In this document: piece by piece, positions 1 through 7,772 of the stretch
Position numbering within the stretch: position 1 is the first letter of the stretch
Layout: every line of letters begins with the position of its first letter
From: Mesorhizobium sp. ORS 3359
GTDB taxonomy: Bacteria > Pseudomonadota > Alphaproteobacteria > Rhizobiales > Rhizobiaceae
NCBI GenBank assembly: GCA_000824845.1
Contig: CCNC01000195.1
Location: forward strand, 1-52,353
Reading direction: 5' to 3'
Length of the DNA: 52,353 nucleotides
Position numbers and translations under genes: made by a program
The notes under the pieces: model-generated
Database searches by the model: none
The model's input: only the letters and a program-made list of their open reading frames with translations
What the model was told of the DNA's origin: nothing

Positions 1-100
1 TCATCGTTCCCGTCGAAGCGGGAGCGGCGGGCGCCGATGCCGGCGGACGGAATTCGGGCGTCGCCCGGTTGCCGTCGTCTTTGCCTCGCTTACCAAACAT
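1..100 (-). CDS. cpaF: CpaF (TadA-type) pilus ATPase, N-terminal fragment
   Basis: This is the 5' end of a minus-strand gene that runs off the left edge. It starts at ATG (98-100) and reads MFGKRGKDDGN followed by a Pro/Ala-rich stretch, the usual disordered start of rhizobial CpaF secretion ATPases. Only about 33 codons are present, so no catalytic motif can be seen. It lies 30 bases downstream of cpaE on the same strand, as expected for the Tad order cpaB-C-D-E-F. The identification rests on position and on the resemblance of the first residues. CpaF is known to power Flp pilus assembly from the cytoplasmic face of the inner membrane. Confidence 0.75.
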   Translation of the reverse strand, partial: MFGKRGKDDGNRATPEFRPPASAPAAPASTGTM

Positions 101-130
101 GATCGACTACCCGATGCCGCTCAAACAGCG

Positions 131-1420
131 TCATTTCCTGTTGCCCGAGAGCTTGCCGAGGATGGAACCCAGACCCGCCTTCTTCTTGGTCTTGATTTCG
201 CTCCGTCCGGTCAGCACATGCGCTATCTCATTGATTGTGGCGACAACCGGGTTCTTGGCGTCCATCTCGCTCAGCATGCGGCCGTTGTTGGCGGCGTTGC
301 CGAACAGCAGCGGTTCGAAATTGATCACCGCCATGGGCGTGATGCCGAGCGGCTCGGCGAAATCGGAAGTCGCTATCTCCGGCCGTTTCGGCACACCTGC
401 CTGGTTGATGATCAGCTTCGGCGGCGGATCGTTTGGGCGCAGCCGCTTCAGCATGTCCATCAAGTTCTTGGTGTTGCGAAGATTTGCGAGCTCGGGCGTG
501 GCGGTGATGACGATCTCGTCGGCCTTGATCAGCGTGCTCTTCGTCCACCCACTCCAGATGTGAGGAATATCGAGAACCAGCAGGGGCGCGCTGCGCTGCG
601 CTATCTCGATGACCTGCGAGAACGCCTCGGCGTCGAAATCGTAGACGCGCTCCAAGGTGGAGGGGGCCGCAAGCAGGGACAGATGCTCGGCGCATTGCGC
701 GAGCAGGCGATCGAGATAGACCTCATCGACGCGCTCAGGCGAAAACACGGCCTCGGCGATGCCCTGAGCTGGGTCCTGGTCAAAGTTGATGTTGGCGGTG
801 CCGAAGGCGAGGTCGAGATCGGCGATGACAACTTCGGACTTGAACAGCGACGACATCGCCCAGGCGGTATTGTGAGCAATCGTCGATGAGCCGACGCCGC
901 CCTTGGCGCCGATGAAGGCAATCGAGCGGCCGATCGGCTCCGATTCCGGATCGACGAAGATCGACGACACGACGCTGACGATGTCGGACATCGAGACCGG
1001 CGCGATGACATATTCGGAAATGCCTGAACGGATGAGCTCGCGGTAAAGCCCGACATCGTTGTAGTGGCCGATGACCACGACCTTGGACGACGGATCGCAA
1101 TACTCCGCGAGCTGGCCGAGCTGTTCGAGCAGTTGCTTCGGCTCGCTGCGCGATTCCAGCAGGATCAGGTTCGGTGTCGGCGCGGACTGATAGAACTCGA
1201 TCGCGGTCGGAACGCCGCCCATATGGACCTTGAGATGGGCCTTGGCCATCCGGCGATCCTCGGCGGCGCGCTCCACGGGGCTGGCGACGCCTTCGGTCTC
1301 GCAGAAAGCTTGGATCGAAATGCGCGGCACGGGGCGCAGCGCCTGCATGGCGGCGATGTCCTGCTGCGAAAGGTCGCCGGTTCCCGCGGGCGTGTCGTAG
1401 GCAAGATTGCTCATCGTCAT
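131..1420 (-). CDS. cpaE: CpaE, ParA/MinD-like ATPase of the Tad pilus
   Basis: The 429-residue protein has an N-terminal region resembling a degenerate response-regulator receiver domain (about residues 60-150) and then a ParA/MinD-type ATPase domain. The deviant Walker A motif KGGVGSST lies near residue 174 (FIGAKGGVGSST), and a Walker B-like segment (LLVLDIPHIW) follows near residue 281. In characterised Tad systems CpaE localises the pilus machinery at the cell pole; this role is known for the family and is not read from the sequence. The gene lies between cpaD (37 bases upstream) and cpaF. A second in-frame ATG lies two codons inside; I kept the first because a GGAAAG ribosome-binding site stands just upstream. 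Confidence 0.9.
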   Translation of the reverse strand: MTMSNLAYDTPAGTGDLSQQDIAAMQALRPVPRISIQAFCETEGVASPVERAAEDRRMAKAHLKVHMGGVPTAIEFYQSAPTPNLILLESRSEPKQLLEQLGQLAEYCDPSSKVVVIGHYNDVGLYRELIRSGISEYVIAPVSMSDIVSVVSSIFVDPESEPIGRSIAFIGAKGGVGSSTIAHNTAWAMSSLFKSEVVIADLDLAFGTANINFDQDPAQGIAEAVFSPERVDEVYLDRLLAQCAEHLSLLAAPSTLERVYDFDAEAFSQVIEIAQRSAPLLVLDIPHIWSGWTKSTLIKADEIVITATPELANLRNTKNLMDMLKRLRPNDPPPKLIINQAGVPKRPEIATSDFAEPLGITPMAVINFEPLLFGNAANNGRMLSEMDAKNPVVATINEIAHVLTGRSEIKTKKKAGLGSILGKLSGNRK

Positions 1421-1457
1421 GCTCTTTCCGTGGCTGCTTTTTCCGTCATCCGCCGGC

Positions 1458-2207
1458 TCAGTACGTCACTTCCGAATTGCCCAGGAACTCGTCGGAGATG
1501 CCCCTCGCCCGGTATACGTCGATCACCGCGCCACGGTTTTCGGCGTCGATTTCGGACTGCTTGCGCGGCCCGATCAGATCGTTCGGGTTGGCGACCTGGG
1601 CCGCGAGGTTGTTCTGGTAGGAGCAGCCGAAGTCGGCATAGTGCTTGTTCTCGGACGTCTCCAACATGTCTTCGGGCCAACGCCCGCATTTGTCGGTCTG
1701 GGCCCTTACCGCGACGAAGGCAACGCGCACCGGCGCCGACGCCTCCGGCACGGCCGACTGATAGGATGTCATGACGATGCGGTTGCGCTTGACGCCCGCC
1801 TTCATGGCAAGCCTGGCAAAATCGCGGCCTGCCGCCTGGGCGGCAACTTCGTTGGCGGAGCCGGATGGCATCGCGATCGTCAGCGCCGGCGCAGCGCTCT
1901 TGTCGTAGCCGTCAAGGAAGCCAAGCAGCGCGTCGCGCTGCGCGCCGGTCATGCCGCGATCGCCGGCGCCGACCGGCAGATCGATCTTCTGGTTCTTCTC
2001 GGCAATGACGATCGGATGCGTCGTGCGGTAGTCGTCCGGGATCGACCCGACCGTGATGCTGTCGCGATTGGCGCATCCGGCGAGCGACGTCGCAAGGGCG
2101 ATCGCCAGTGCCGGGACCACCTGCCGGCCTATCCTTGCGATGCCGGATGCTGTCCGGACCGTCATGACCTTCGATGCTGACTTGGACATATCCGCATTCC
2201 CACTCAT
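1458..2207 (-). CDS. cpaD: CpaD, Tad pilus outer-membrane lipoprotein
   Basis: This 249-residue protein has a basic N-terminus, a hydrophobic segment and a lipobox LAGC near residues 43-46, so it is probably a lipoprotein. The rest matches the CpaD family of small periplasmic or outer-membrane Tad proteins thought to assist the CpaC secretin. The start codon overlaps the cpaC stop in an ATGA arrangement, which implies translational coupling. An internal ATG at 2189 (MSKSASK) is an alternative start that would still keep the signal sequence and lipobox. The family is called from lipobox, length and position between cpaC and cpaE. Confidence 0.87.
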   Translation of the reverse strand: MSGNADMSKSASKVMTVRTASGIARIGRQVVPALAIALATSLAGCANRDSITVGSIPDDYRTTHPIVIAEKNQKIDLPVGAGDRGMTGAQRDALLGFLDGYDKSAAPALTIAMPSGSANEVAAQAAGRDFARLAMKAGVKRNRIVMTSYQSAVPEASAPVRVAFVAVRAQTDKCGRWPEDMLETSENKHYADFGCSYQNNLAAQVANPNDLIGPRKQSEIDAENRGAVIDVYRARGISDEFLGNSEVTY

Positions 2208-3754
2208 TTGTAGATGAAGCCGACGACGCCGTGGTACCGCCCGGCTGGCCTGTCGGTCTGCATGGTGCCGTAGACGCGGTTGACGCGGCCGAGGAACATG
2301 CCGGCGCCGTCGCTTGCCGGATTGAAGTTGTCGTCCGGCTTGGCCAGATCGTTGCGCGCCACCGGCCGTGCCAGATAGGGCGTGATGAGAATGACCAGCT
2401 CGCTTTCGTTGCGCACGAAATCCCGGCTGCGGAACAGCGTGCCGAGCACCGGGATCTTGGCCAGGCCGGGCAAGCCCGATACCGCTTGGCGGACGTCGTC
2501 ACGAACCAGGCCGGCGATCATCATCGAACCGCCGGACGGCAATTCGACGGTGGTGTCGGCAAGCCTCTTGCGGATCGACAAGACTGTCATGCCGGGCAAA
2601 GTGATCCCGCTGCGACCTCCGCCCTCGAGGGTCGAGGCCCCTTCCGTAGTGGGTTCGGAGACGGATGTCCTGACCTTGAGGCTGATACGGCCCGCCGACA
2701 GCACGACCGGCTGGAACTCGAGGCCGATACCATATTCGAGCTTTTCATTGCTGTAGGTGGTTAGACCGGTCTGGTTGTCGGTCGAAACGTTGCTTGAGCG
2801 TGACGTGATCATATTGAACTCACCGCCAACCTTGAACGTCGCCTTCTCGCCCGACACGGCGGTGAGCGTTGGTTCGGCAAGCGTCTTCATGACACCGCTT
2901 TGTTCCATGGCGTTGATGTAGGCCTGGATGCCACTTCCGAGCCCATCCCCGATCAGTGCACCGGACGTCTGTGCAATTGGCTTGCCCAATCCGTAAGGTG
3001 GCGAACTCGCTGCAGCGTAGGAAATGCCATTGGCGCTGCCGCTGCCGATCATATTGACGCCGAGCTGTTTCATCACCGAGCGGCTGACTTCGGCGACCGT
3101 CACCTTGAGCGTTACCTGATCGTCGCCGATGATCTGCAACAGGTTGACGATCTTGGAGGTCCTGCGCTCCTGATCGGGGTTGTTGATGTCAACGCCGCCA
3201 TTGACCGAACCGCCGGCGGCGGTCTGCGAATATTGGCCGGTCGTCGCTTCACCGCCTGACACGAAGATGGTCGCGAGATCGACGGCGCGCTTGGCATCGA
3301 GCGGCGTGTCGACCATGCCGGTGAGGACAACGTTGTCGTTGAGCAGCTCGACCTTGATCTGCGAGGACGGGATGAAGCGCTTCAGATAATCCTCCAGCCC
3401 GGCGACATCGCGCTCGACGGCAAGGTCCAGGCTGACGATCTGCTCGCCATTGGGGCCGAAGACAAAGATGTTGGTTTCGCCGACCGCCTTGCCGAACAGG
3501 TAGATGCGCCGTGCCGTGCGCGTCACGGCATCAGCAACCGCCGGATTGGCGACGAGGATGTCATAGGCATCATTCGGCAGATCGATGACTACGGATTTGT
3601 TGAGGCCGAGCTTGACGCGTTGCGTGGCGACGGAAGCCGATACGCCGGCGCTCGCGGCTTTGGCTTCGACCAGTCCCGAGGCGTTGGTGCCAATCAGAAG
3701 CAGCCCGATCGCAGCGGCCGCCAGGAAGGGCAGCAGTTTACCGTTTAGCCTCAT
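2204..3754 (-). CDS. cpaC: CpaC, outer-membrane secretin of the Tad pilus
   Basis: This 516-residue secretin forms the outer-membrane channel for the Flp pilus. An N-terminal signal sequence (about residues 1-33) is followed by the pilus-specific N domain (about 47-115, with VVIDLPNDAYDILVANPAVAD). Next come a BON-like segment (about 118-170, SSQIKVELLNDNVVLTG) and the secretin domain (about 290-475, with VPVLGTLFRSRDF and LVILITPYL near the end). The gene overlaps cpaB upstream and cpaD downstream by ATGA junctions, so the three are surely co-transcribed. The N domain recurs as a separate protein at 5966-6388. Confidence 0.93.
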   Translation of the reverse strand: MRLNGKLLPFLAAAAIGLLLIGTNASGLVEAKAASAGVSASVATQRVKLGLNKSVVIDLPNDAYDILVANPAVADAVTRTARRIYLFGKAVGETNIFVFGPNGEQIVSLDLAVERDVAGLEDYLKRFIPSSQIKVELLNDNVVLTGMVDTPLDAKRAVDLATIFVSGGEATTGQYSQTAAGGSVNGGVDINNPDQERRTSKIVNLLQIIGDDQVTLKVTVAEVSRSVMKQLGVNMIGSGSANGISYAAASSPPYGLGKPIAQTSGALIGDGLGSGIQAYINAMEQSGVMKTLAEPTLTAVSGEKATFKVGGEFNMITSRSSNVSTDNQTGLTTYSNEKLEYGIGLEFQPVVLSAGRISLKVRTSVSEPTTEGASTLEGGGRSGITLPGMTVLSIRKRLADTTVELPSGGSMMIAGLVRDDVRQAVSGLPGLAKIPVLGTLFRSRDFVRNESELVILITPYLARPVARNDLAKPDDNFNPASDGAGMFLGRVNRVYGTMQTDRPAGRYHGVVGFIYK

Positions 3755-4563
3755 TTCCTTGCTCCCACCTCGGATACCTCGCCTGACTTGATCAGACGCA
3801 CTGTTCCGCGCCGGCCGTTGCCGTTGACCAGATAGTCGGCTTCGTCCGTACTCTTTTCGTGGATGTCGGTGATCGGGCGCAGCGCGAGCGTCAGGCGGTC
3901 CGCCATCTGCTGCGCGACGGTGATGATCTCGGCCTGCTGCGGCGTCAGCTCCAGTGTCGCGGTCTGGCCGACTCTGGTCTTCTTGCCTTCCTCGTCTTCC
4001 TGGATTGTCTGGTCGATGGCCAGCACGCGGATGTTCTTGAGGATGGTCGAGGTGTTGAAGCCGGTGCCGCCATTGCCTGTGTCGGCACGGCGGGTCATGA
4101 TGACGTCGACGAAGTCGTTGGGCAGGATGAAGCCGCCGGCGGAAGTATCGGCCGATATCGCGGTGGCGACAGCGCGCATCCCCGAAGGCAGGATCGAGGA
4201 CATGAAGCTCTGCCCCTCGCCGACCAGCTTGGAGCGGCGCAGCGGCTCGCCCGTATACATGGCGACGCGCGCTACCGAGCCCTTGAGCTTTTCGACCGCG
4301 TCAGGTTCGGCGGCGCGTGTGATGAAATTGGCATTGACGCCGTCCGCCGGCCATTCTTCCCAGCTGATGTTGTTGCCGAGCTGGCTCCCCATCGCCACGT
4401 CGCCGGAAAGCACCAGCACGTCCTGCAACGCGACCGCCGGCTGCGCGGGCGCATTGACAACGACCTGCGCCGGCGGCGCCACCACCATGTTCTTGGCGAC
4501 ATAGCCCGCGCCACCCGCCGCGACCGCAGCCACGCCCAGAATAATCAATCGGGATGCTGGCAT
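3751..4563 (-). CDS. cpaB: CpaB, Tad pilus assembly protein with SAF domain
   Basis: Starting at ATG 4563 the protein has 270 residues. It has an N-terminal membrane anchor (MPASRLIILGVAAVAAGGAG), a proline/alanine linker and then an SAF-like domain and C-terminal RcpC/CpaB domain. The frame stays open upstream to 4632, but those extra residues precede the hydrophobic anchor; the 4563 start has a GAAGGG site upstream and gives a normal N-terminus. CpaB is a periplasmic Tad component associated with the secretin. It is the first gene of the cpaB-C-D-E-F operon. Two TTAA-N7 near-matches to a CtrA box lie 77-115 bases upstream. Confidence 0.88.
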   Translation of the reverse strand: MPASRLIILGVAAVAAGGAGYVAKNMVVAPPAQVVVNAPAQPAVALQDVLVLSGDVAMGSQLGNNISWEEWPADGVNANFITRAAEPDAVEKLKGSVARVAMYTGEPLRRSKLVGEGQSFMSSILPSGMRAVATAISADTSAGGFILPNDFVDVIMTRRADTGNGGTGFNTSTILKNIRVLAIDQTIQEDEEGKKTRVGQTATLELTPQQAEIITVAQQMADRLTLALRPITDIHEKSTDEADYLVNGNGRRGTVRLIKSGEVSEVGARK

Positions 4564-4639
4564 TCGTCCGAAACCCTTCGCCTCGTGGCAAACCACCCAC
4601 GCCTGGCCGGACTTTGCAGCCGCAATCGTCAAAACAAGG

Positions 4640-4678
4640 TTAATGCAATGCTTACGATCGTGATTAATTTAAGGTTTA
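4640..4678 (-). promoter_or_regulatory. Two CtrA-like half-matched boxes upstream of cpaB
   Basis: The sites read TTAA-N7-CTTA (4640-4654) and TTAA-N7-TTTA (4664-4678), each one base off the CtrA consensus TTAA-N7-TTAA. They sit in the only gap before the cpaB operon, after the cpaA terminator. The stretch is AT-rich, so chance matches are possible; support comes mainly from the perfect box at 6414 in the same locus. Confidence 0.35.
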
Positions 4679-4707
4679 CTCAAATTAGATCGAACGGCCC
4701 GCCGTTA

Positions 4708-4735
4708 ACAAAAAAAGGCGGCCAGGCCGCCTTCG
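4708..4735 (-). terminator. Rho-independent terminator after cpaA
   Basis: On the minus strand this reads an AAGGCGGC / GCCGCCTT stem with a CTG loop followed by seven T residues. It lies 27 bases past the cpaA stop and separates cpaA from the cpaB operon, so cpaB must have its own promoter. Confidence 0.85.
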
Positions 4736-4761
4736 GTCGCCGACATCGATGTCACCAAAAC

Positions 4762-5280
4762 CTATGCCGTGAGCCTCTGCAGCGCCCAGACCATCAGCGG
4801 CGAATCCGGGAACGTGATCAGTCCACCGGCGCCAAGCGCGATGCCATAGGGAATGCCCACTTTCTCGTCGGCGAAGTAGCGCAGGAATCGGCTGTGGCCG
4901 GTATACGCGGCCAGCGGCGATTTCCGGTATGCCAGGATTGCGATGGTCAGCAGGCCCCCGATGAAAGCCGACGTCACCAGATAGCCGATCAAGCTGATGT
5001 TGAGGCCCATCCATAGAGCGGTCGCGGCCAGAAGCTTGGCGTCGCCGCCGCCCATGCCGCCGAGCGCAAAGAGGCCGAATGTCGTGGCAAGCACGAGGGC
5101 GCCGGCGGCGAAGTGCCAGCCATAGGTCACCCAGTCCATCCCGGTGAGCGGCGCCACAAGCGCGAATGTCGCCACCAACAGCACGGGAACGCGGTTGGCG
5201 ATCGTCATCGACAACGTGTCGGAGATCGCAGCGAACAGCATGCAGAATGGGAAGACGACGAAGATTATGGCTTCGAGCAT
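4762..5280 (-). CDS. cpaA: CpaA, prepilin peptidase (A24 family)
   Basis: This 172-residue integral membrane protein has about five or six hydrophobic segments. The two aspartates expected for type IV prepilin peptidases are visible: the first near residue 21 (AAISDTLSMTIANR) and the GGGDAK motif near residue 77, equivalent to the GxGD signature. It should cleave the Flp pilin and the TadE/G pseudopilins at the inner membrane. I chose ATG 5280 (MLEAIIFVVFPF) over an upstream start at 5313, because it opens directly into the first membrane segment. It is a single-gene unit between the pilin terminator and its own. Confidence 0.9.
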   Translation of the reverse strand: MLEAIIFVVFPFCMLFAAISDTLSMTIANRVPVLLVATFALVAPLTGMDWVTYGWHFAAGALVLATTFGLFALGGMGGGDAKLLAATALWMGLNISLIGYLVTSAFIGGLLTIAILAYRKSPLAAYTGHSRFLRYFADEKVGIPYGIALGAGGLITFPDSPLMVWALQRLTA

Positions 5281-5368
5281 GAAACAGGTGCTGTGAGACA
5301 ATACCGCGCGCACTCTAAAGCATGACGCATTAACGATCGGTGAGTAGGGTGGCCGGATGCTGCAACGA

Positions 5369-5396
5369 ACAAGGGCCGCCGCGAGGCAGCCCTTGT
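5369..5396 (-). terminator. Hairpin terminator after the Flp pilin gene
   Basis: An ACAAGGGC / GCCCTTGT stem extended by an inner GCC/GGC pairing lies 31 bases past the pilin stop. It has no long T run, so termination may be partial; such hairpins also protect abundant pilin mRNA 3' ends. Confidence 0.6.
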
Positions 5397-5426
5397 GTCA
5401 GAGTAACTTCGCCGTCCCTCGGCTTA

Positions 5427-5609
5427 TCACGGGCTCGACGGGGCGTTGTTGACAGCCGTGGCGATCGCAGCGAATTTGGTATTCAGCGCGGTGCCAAGCG
5501 AGGTGGCGCCGACCATGATGGCGAGCGCGATGAGAGCCGCGATCAGACCGTATTCGATGGCGGTCGCGCCGGATTCGTCCTTCACGAAACGTGCAATGAG
5601 ATTAGACAT
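5427..5609 (-). CDS. pilA: Flp-type major pilin subunit
   Basis: This 60-residue prepilin has the diagnostic leader and processing region DESGATAIEYGLIAAL. Cleavage is expected after Gly-14, leaving ATAIEYG at the mature N-terminus, followed by one hydrophobic helix and a short polar tail ending in NNAPSSP. The length and motif are typical of Flp/Fap pilins. A strong AGGAGC site stands eight bases before the ATG. It is transcribed alone, upstream of cpaA, and ends at a hairpin. A TTAG-N7-TTAA site about 150 bases upstream may bind CtrA. Confidence 0.95.
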   Translation of the reverse strand: MSNLIARFVKDESGATAIEYGLIAALIALAIMVGATSLGTALNTKFAAIATAVNNAPSSP

Positions 5610-5965
5610 GCGAGAGCTCCTACTCCACGTGTTACAGCACTTCCGTCAACTTCTCTTTGCGGTTGATCGGATGCTGCAAATCTAGGGGGAAGCCGTTTCG
5701 ATCGGCTTAATAAACAGCCTTACCGATTCCTTTCCGGGGGAGAACGCACTGTGTGGTTAACCGCGGCCTAAACGTTGTCAGTCGGCTCGAGGATCCAGCA
5801 AAGCGGCGCAAACCGGCGCTTGTGCAATGTTACTAAAACAGGAAGCGCCGTCGGTGCCTGGACGGGCGAGGCAGGGTCCTTAGTCGCGGCGAGGTCCGGT
5901 TTAACCGTTGCTTCACCAATCTCGTTCATGTTCCGTTGAAGAATCCGCCTGCCGGGAGCTGTTCA
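5610..5965. other. Divergent intergenic region between pilA and the CpaC-N paralog
   Basis: This 356-base stretch has no credible gene. It must carry the promoter of pilA (leftward) and of the CpaC N-domain gene (rightward). Two near-matches to the CtrA consensus are visible: TTAA-N7-CTAA at 5757-5771 and TTAA-N7-TTCA at 5901-5915, the second about 50 bases before the rightward gene. I see no convincing -35/-10 pair. Confidence 0.5.
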
Positions 5966-6388
5966 ATGATGTTGTCGAGATCGCTGTTTCCAGTCGCCGC
6001 GCTGCTGGCGGCTGCAGCCTTGGTGATGCCGGCCAAGGCCGGCGCGGGTGTCGAAGTGACCATGAACCAGGCAAAGATCGTCAAATTGTCCCGTGCGGCC
6101 GACACCGTCGTCATCGGCAACCCCGCCATCGCCGATGCGTCGGTGCAGGACGCCTCGACCATCGTTCTCACCGGCAAAGGTTTTGGCGTCACCAACCTGG
6201 TCGTGCTCGACTCGGACGGCAGCCCGATCATCGATGAGCAGGTGACCGTCGTGCGACAGGCCGCTTCCTCGGTGCGCATCTACAGGCGTGCCGAAGTCCA
6301 GACCATGTCCTGCACGCCCTATTGCGAGAGCGCCTACAAGACCGACGCCGAGAAGGCTTCCGAGACCGAAATGAGCGCTGCGCACTAG
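5966..6388 (+). CDS. Pilus assembly N-terminal domain protein (CpaC-N paralog)
   Basis: This 140-residue secreted protein has a signal sequence (about residues 1-27, ending AKA). It is followed by a single domain resembling the N domain of CpaC: NQAKIVKLSRAADTVVIGNP, then IADASVQDAS and GFGVTNLVVLD. The secretin domain is absent, so it cannot form a channel. The tail contains a CTPYC pair that could form a disulfide. ATG 5966 is chosen because GGGAGC lies seven bases upstream and it opens straight into the signal peptide. Its place beside pilA and tadE-like genes suggests an accessory role at the secretin; this is inference. Confidence 0.8.
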   Translation: MMLSRSLFPVAALLAAAALVMPAKAGAGVEVTMNQAKIVKLSRAADTVVIGNPAIADASVQDASTIVLTGKGFGVTNLVVLDSDGSPIIDEQVTVVRQAASSVRIYRRAEVQTMSCTPYCESAYKTDAEKASETEMSAAH

Positions 6389-6413
6389 CCCGAAGAGAGC
6401 GTCAGAGCAAGCG

Positions 6414-6428
6414 TTAAGGACAGCTTAA
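6414..6428 (+). promoter_or_regulatory. Perfect CtrA-type box upstream of the tadE-like gene
   Basis: The site is TTAA-GGACAGC-TTAA, an exact match to TTAA-N7-TTAA. It lies 97 bases before the chosen ATG of the tadE-like gene and 26 bases past the stop of the previous gene, where a promoter is expected. CtrA control of Tad pilin genes is established in Caulobacter; its use here is inferred. Confidence 0.6.
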
Positions 6429-6524
6429 AGCCTGCCCGGCGAATTTAACGATCATCCAAACCGGACCTCAATGGGTTTTCGCTACCTTGCCGCCGGTACC
6501 GCAAGGGGATCGGCAGGAACGCAA

Positions 6525-7118
6525 ATGAGCAAGGATGCCACATCCGGCGACGGCATGGACAGCACGGCGCGCGGCAAACCCCGCCCCGGCTTCTTCAGCG
6601 ACAGACGCGGCAGCACAGCAATGGAATTTGCGATGCTTGCCATCCCGTTCGCGCTTCTCGTCTTCGCTATTCTCGAGAGCTGCATCTCCTTTGCCGGCCA
6701 GGAGGTGATGGCCAACGTCACCGACGATGTCGCCCGCCAGTTGCGGACCGGCCAGTTGCAGAAGTCGAACGTCACCGAAGCCTCTATCAAGCAGCTGATC
6801 TGCAGCAAGCTGGAGATCATGGTGGCCAAGGACTGCCCGGGATTGCTGGTGGACCTGCGTGAATATCCGAGCTTCGCCGACGCAGCCACGGCGGGCTTCA
6901 AGATCGTCAACGGCGACATCGTGCTGACGCAAGGCACCAATTCGATGAGCTTCGCGGTCTCACCGGGGTTGGCGGAGTCCATCAACATGTTGCGGGTGTT
7001 CTACAAATGGCCGGTGATGACCGATTTCCTGGCCAAGTCGATGGCCAATCTGAAGGATGGCAACACGCTGCATTTCGCATCGGTGACCTGGCAGAACGAG
7101 CCATTCGACGACAATTGA
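6525..7118 (+). CDS. TadE/TadG-like pseudopilin (first)
   Basis: This 197-residue protein begins with about 25 polar residues, then DRRGSTAMEFAMLAIPF and a hydrophobic helix of about 20 residues. The pattern (Gly, short spacer, Glu-Phe, helix) is the TadE/TadG pseudopilin signature processed by CpaA. The remaining about 140 residues are probably periplasmic. ATG 6525 is preferred over an upstream frame opening because AGGAAC lies just before it. The next gene is of the same family 38 bases downstream, so the two probably form one operon. TadE and TadG are minor pseudopilins needed for pilus biogenesis in known Tad systems. Confidence 0.82.
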   Translation: MSKDATSGDGMDSTARGKPRPGFFSDRRGSTAMEFAMLAIPFALLVFAILESCISFAGQEVMANVTDDVARQLRTGQLQKSNVTEASIKQLICSKLEIMVAKDCPGLLVDLREYPSFADAATAGFKIVNGDIVLTQGTNSMSFAVSPGLAESINMLRVFYKWPVMTDFLAKSMANLKDGNTLHFASVTWQNEPFDDN

Positions 7119-7156
7119 GGCTGCTCGACGGCTAAAGCCGCGGCGTGGAGGACGAT

Positions 7157-7768
7157 ATGCATAGTGCGGGGGCACTCCGGGGGATTTCGGCGAAGGTTGA
7201 GCGGTTTTGCCGTGATCGCCGCGGCGTCGCGGCGATCGAGTTCGCGTTCATCGTGCCGGTACTGCTGATCATGTATTTCATCACGATGGAGGCCTCGCAG
7301 GCCATCGAGACCAGCAAGAAGGTCAGCCGCATCGGCAGCATGGTGGCGGATCTCGTCACGCAACAGCAGACCGTCGTGAAGGCCAACCTCGATGCAATAA
7401 TGAAGATCGGCACATCGACGCTGCAGCCTTACAACCGTTCATTGCCGACGATCATCATCACAGGAATACAGATCACGGACGAAGCGACGCCGAGGGTGCA
7501 GGTCGCATGGTCGCGCAAGCTGGTGGGCACCACCTACAGCGCGGACGCGGCTGTGAATTCGATCACCACGGTGCCGGCGACGCTGACGATCCGCAACACC
7601 TTCCTGGTCCGGGTCGAGAGCGACCTCGGCTACAAACCGATCATCACCTGGTCCGCCAGCGATTCGCAGGGGCTCGGATTGACCTCGGCCTTCAGCAACA
7701 TATCGATGAGCGAGACCTACTACCTGCGGCCTCGCCGAAGCCCGACCATCCCCTGCAGCGACTGCTGA
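7157..7768 (+). CDS. TadE/TadG-like pseudopilin (second)
   Basis: This 203-residue protein has the TadE/G N-terminal signature DRRGVAAIEFAFIVPVLL at about residues 20-37, running into a hydrophobic segment, with a periplasmic remainder. It is longer than a pilin but lacks the von Willebrand domain of full-length TadG. GGAGG lies five bases before ATG 7157, which decides the start over a GTG at 7145. The C-terminus ends in a CSDC pair. Only four bases separate its stop from the end of the convergent PhnD-type gene. Confidence 0.82.
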   Translation: MHSAGALRGISAKVERFCRDRRGVAAIEFAFIVPVLLIMYFITMEASQAIETSKKVSRIGSMVADLVTQQQTVVKANLDAIMKIGTSTLQPYNRSLPTIIITGIQITDEATPRVQVAWSRKLVGTTYSADAAVNSITTVPATLTIRNTFLVRVESDLGYKPIITWSASDSQGLGLTSAFSNISMSETYYLRPRRSPTIPCSDC

Positions 7769-7772
7769 CAGG

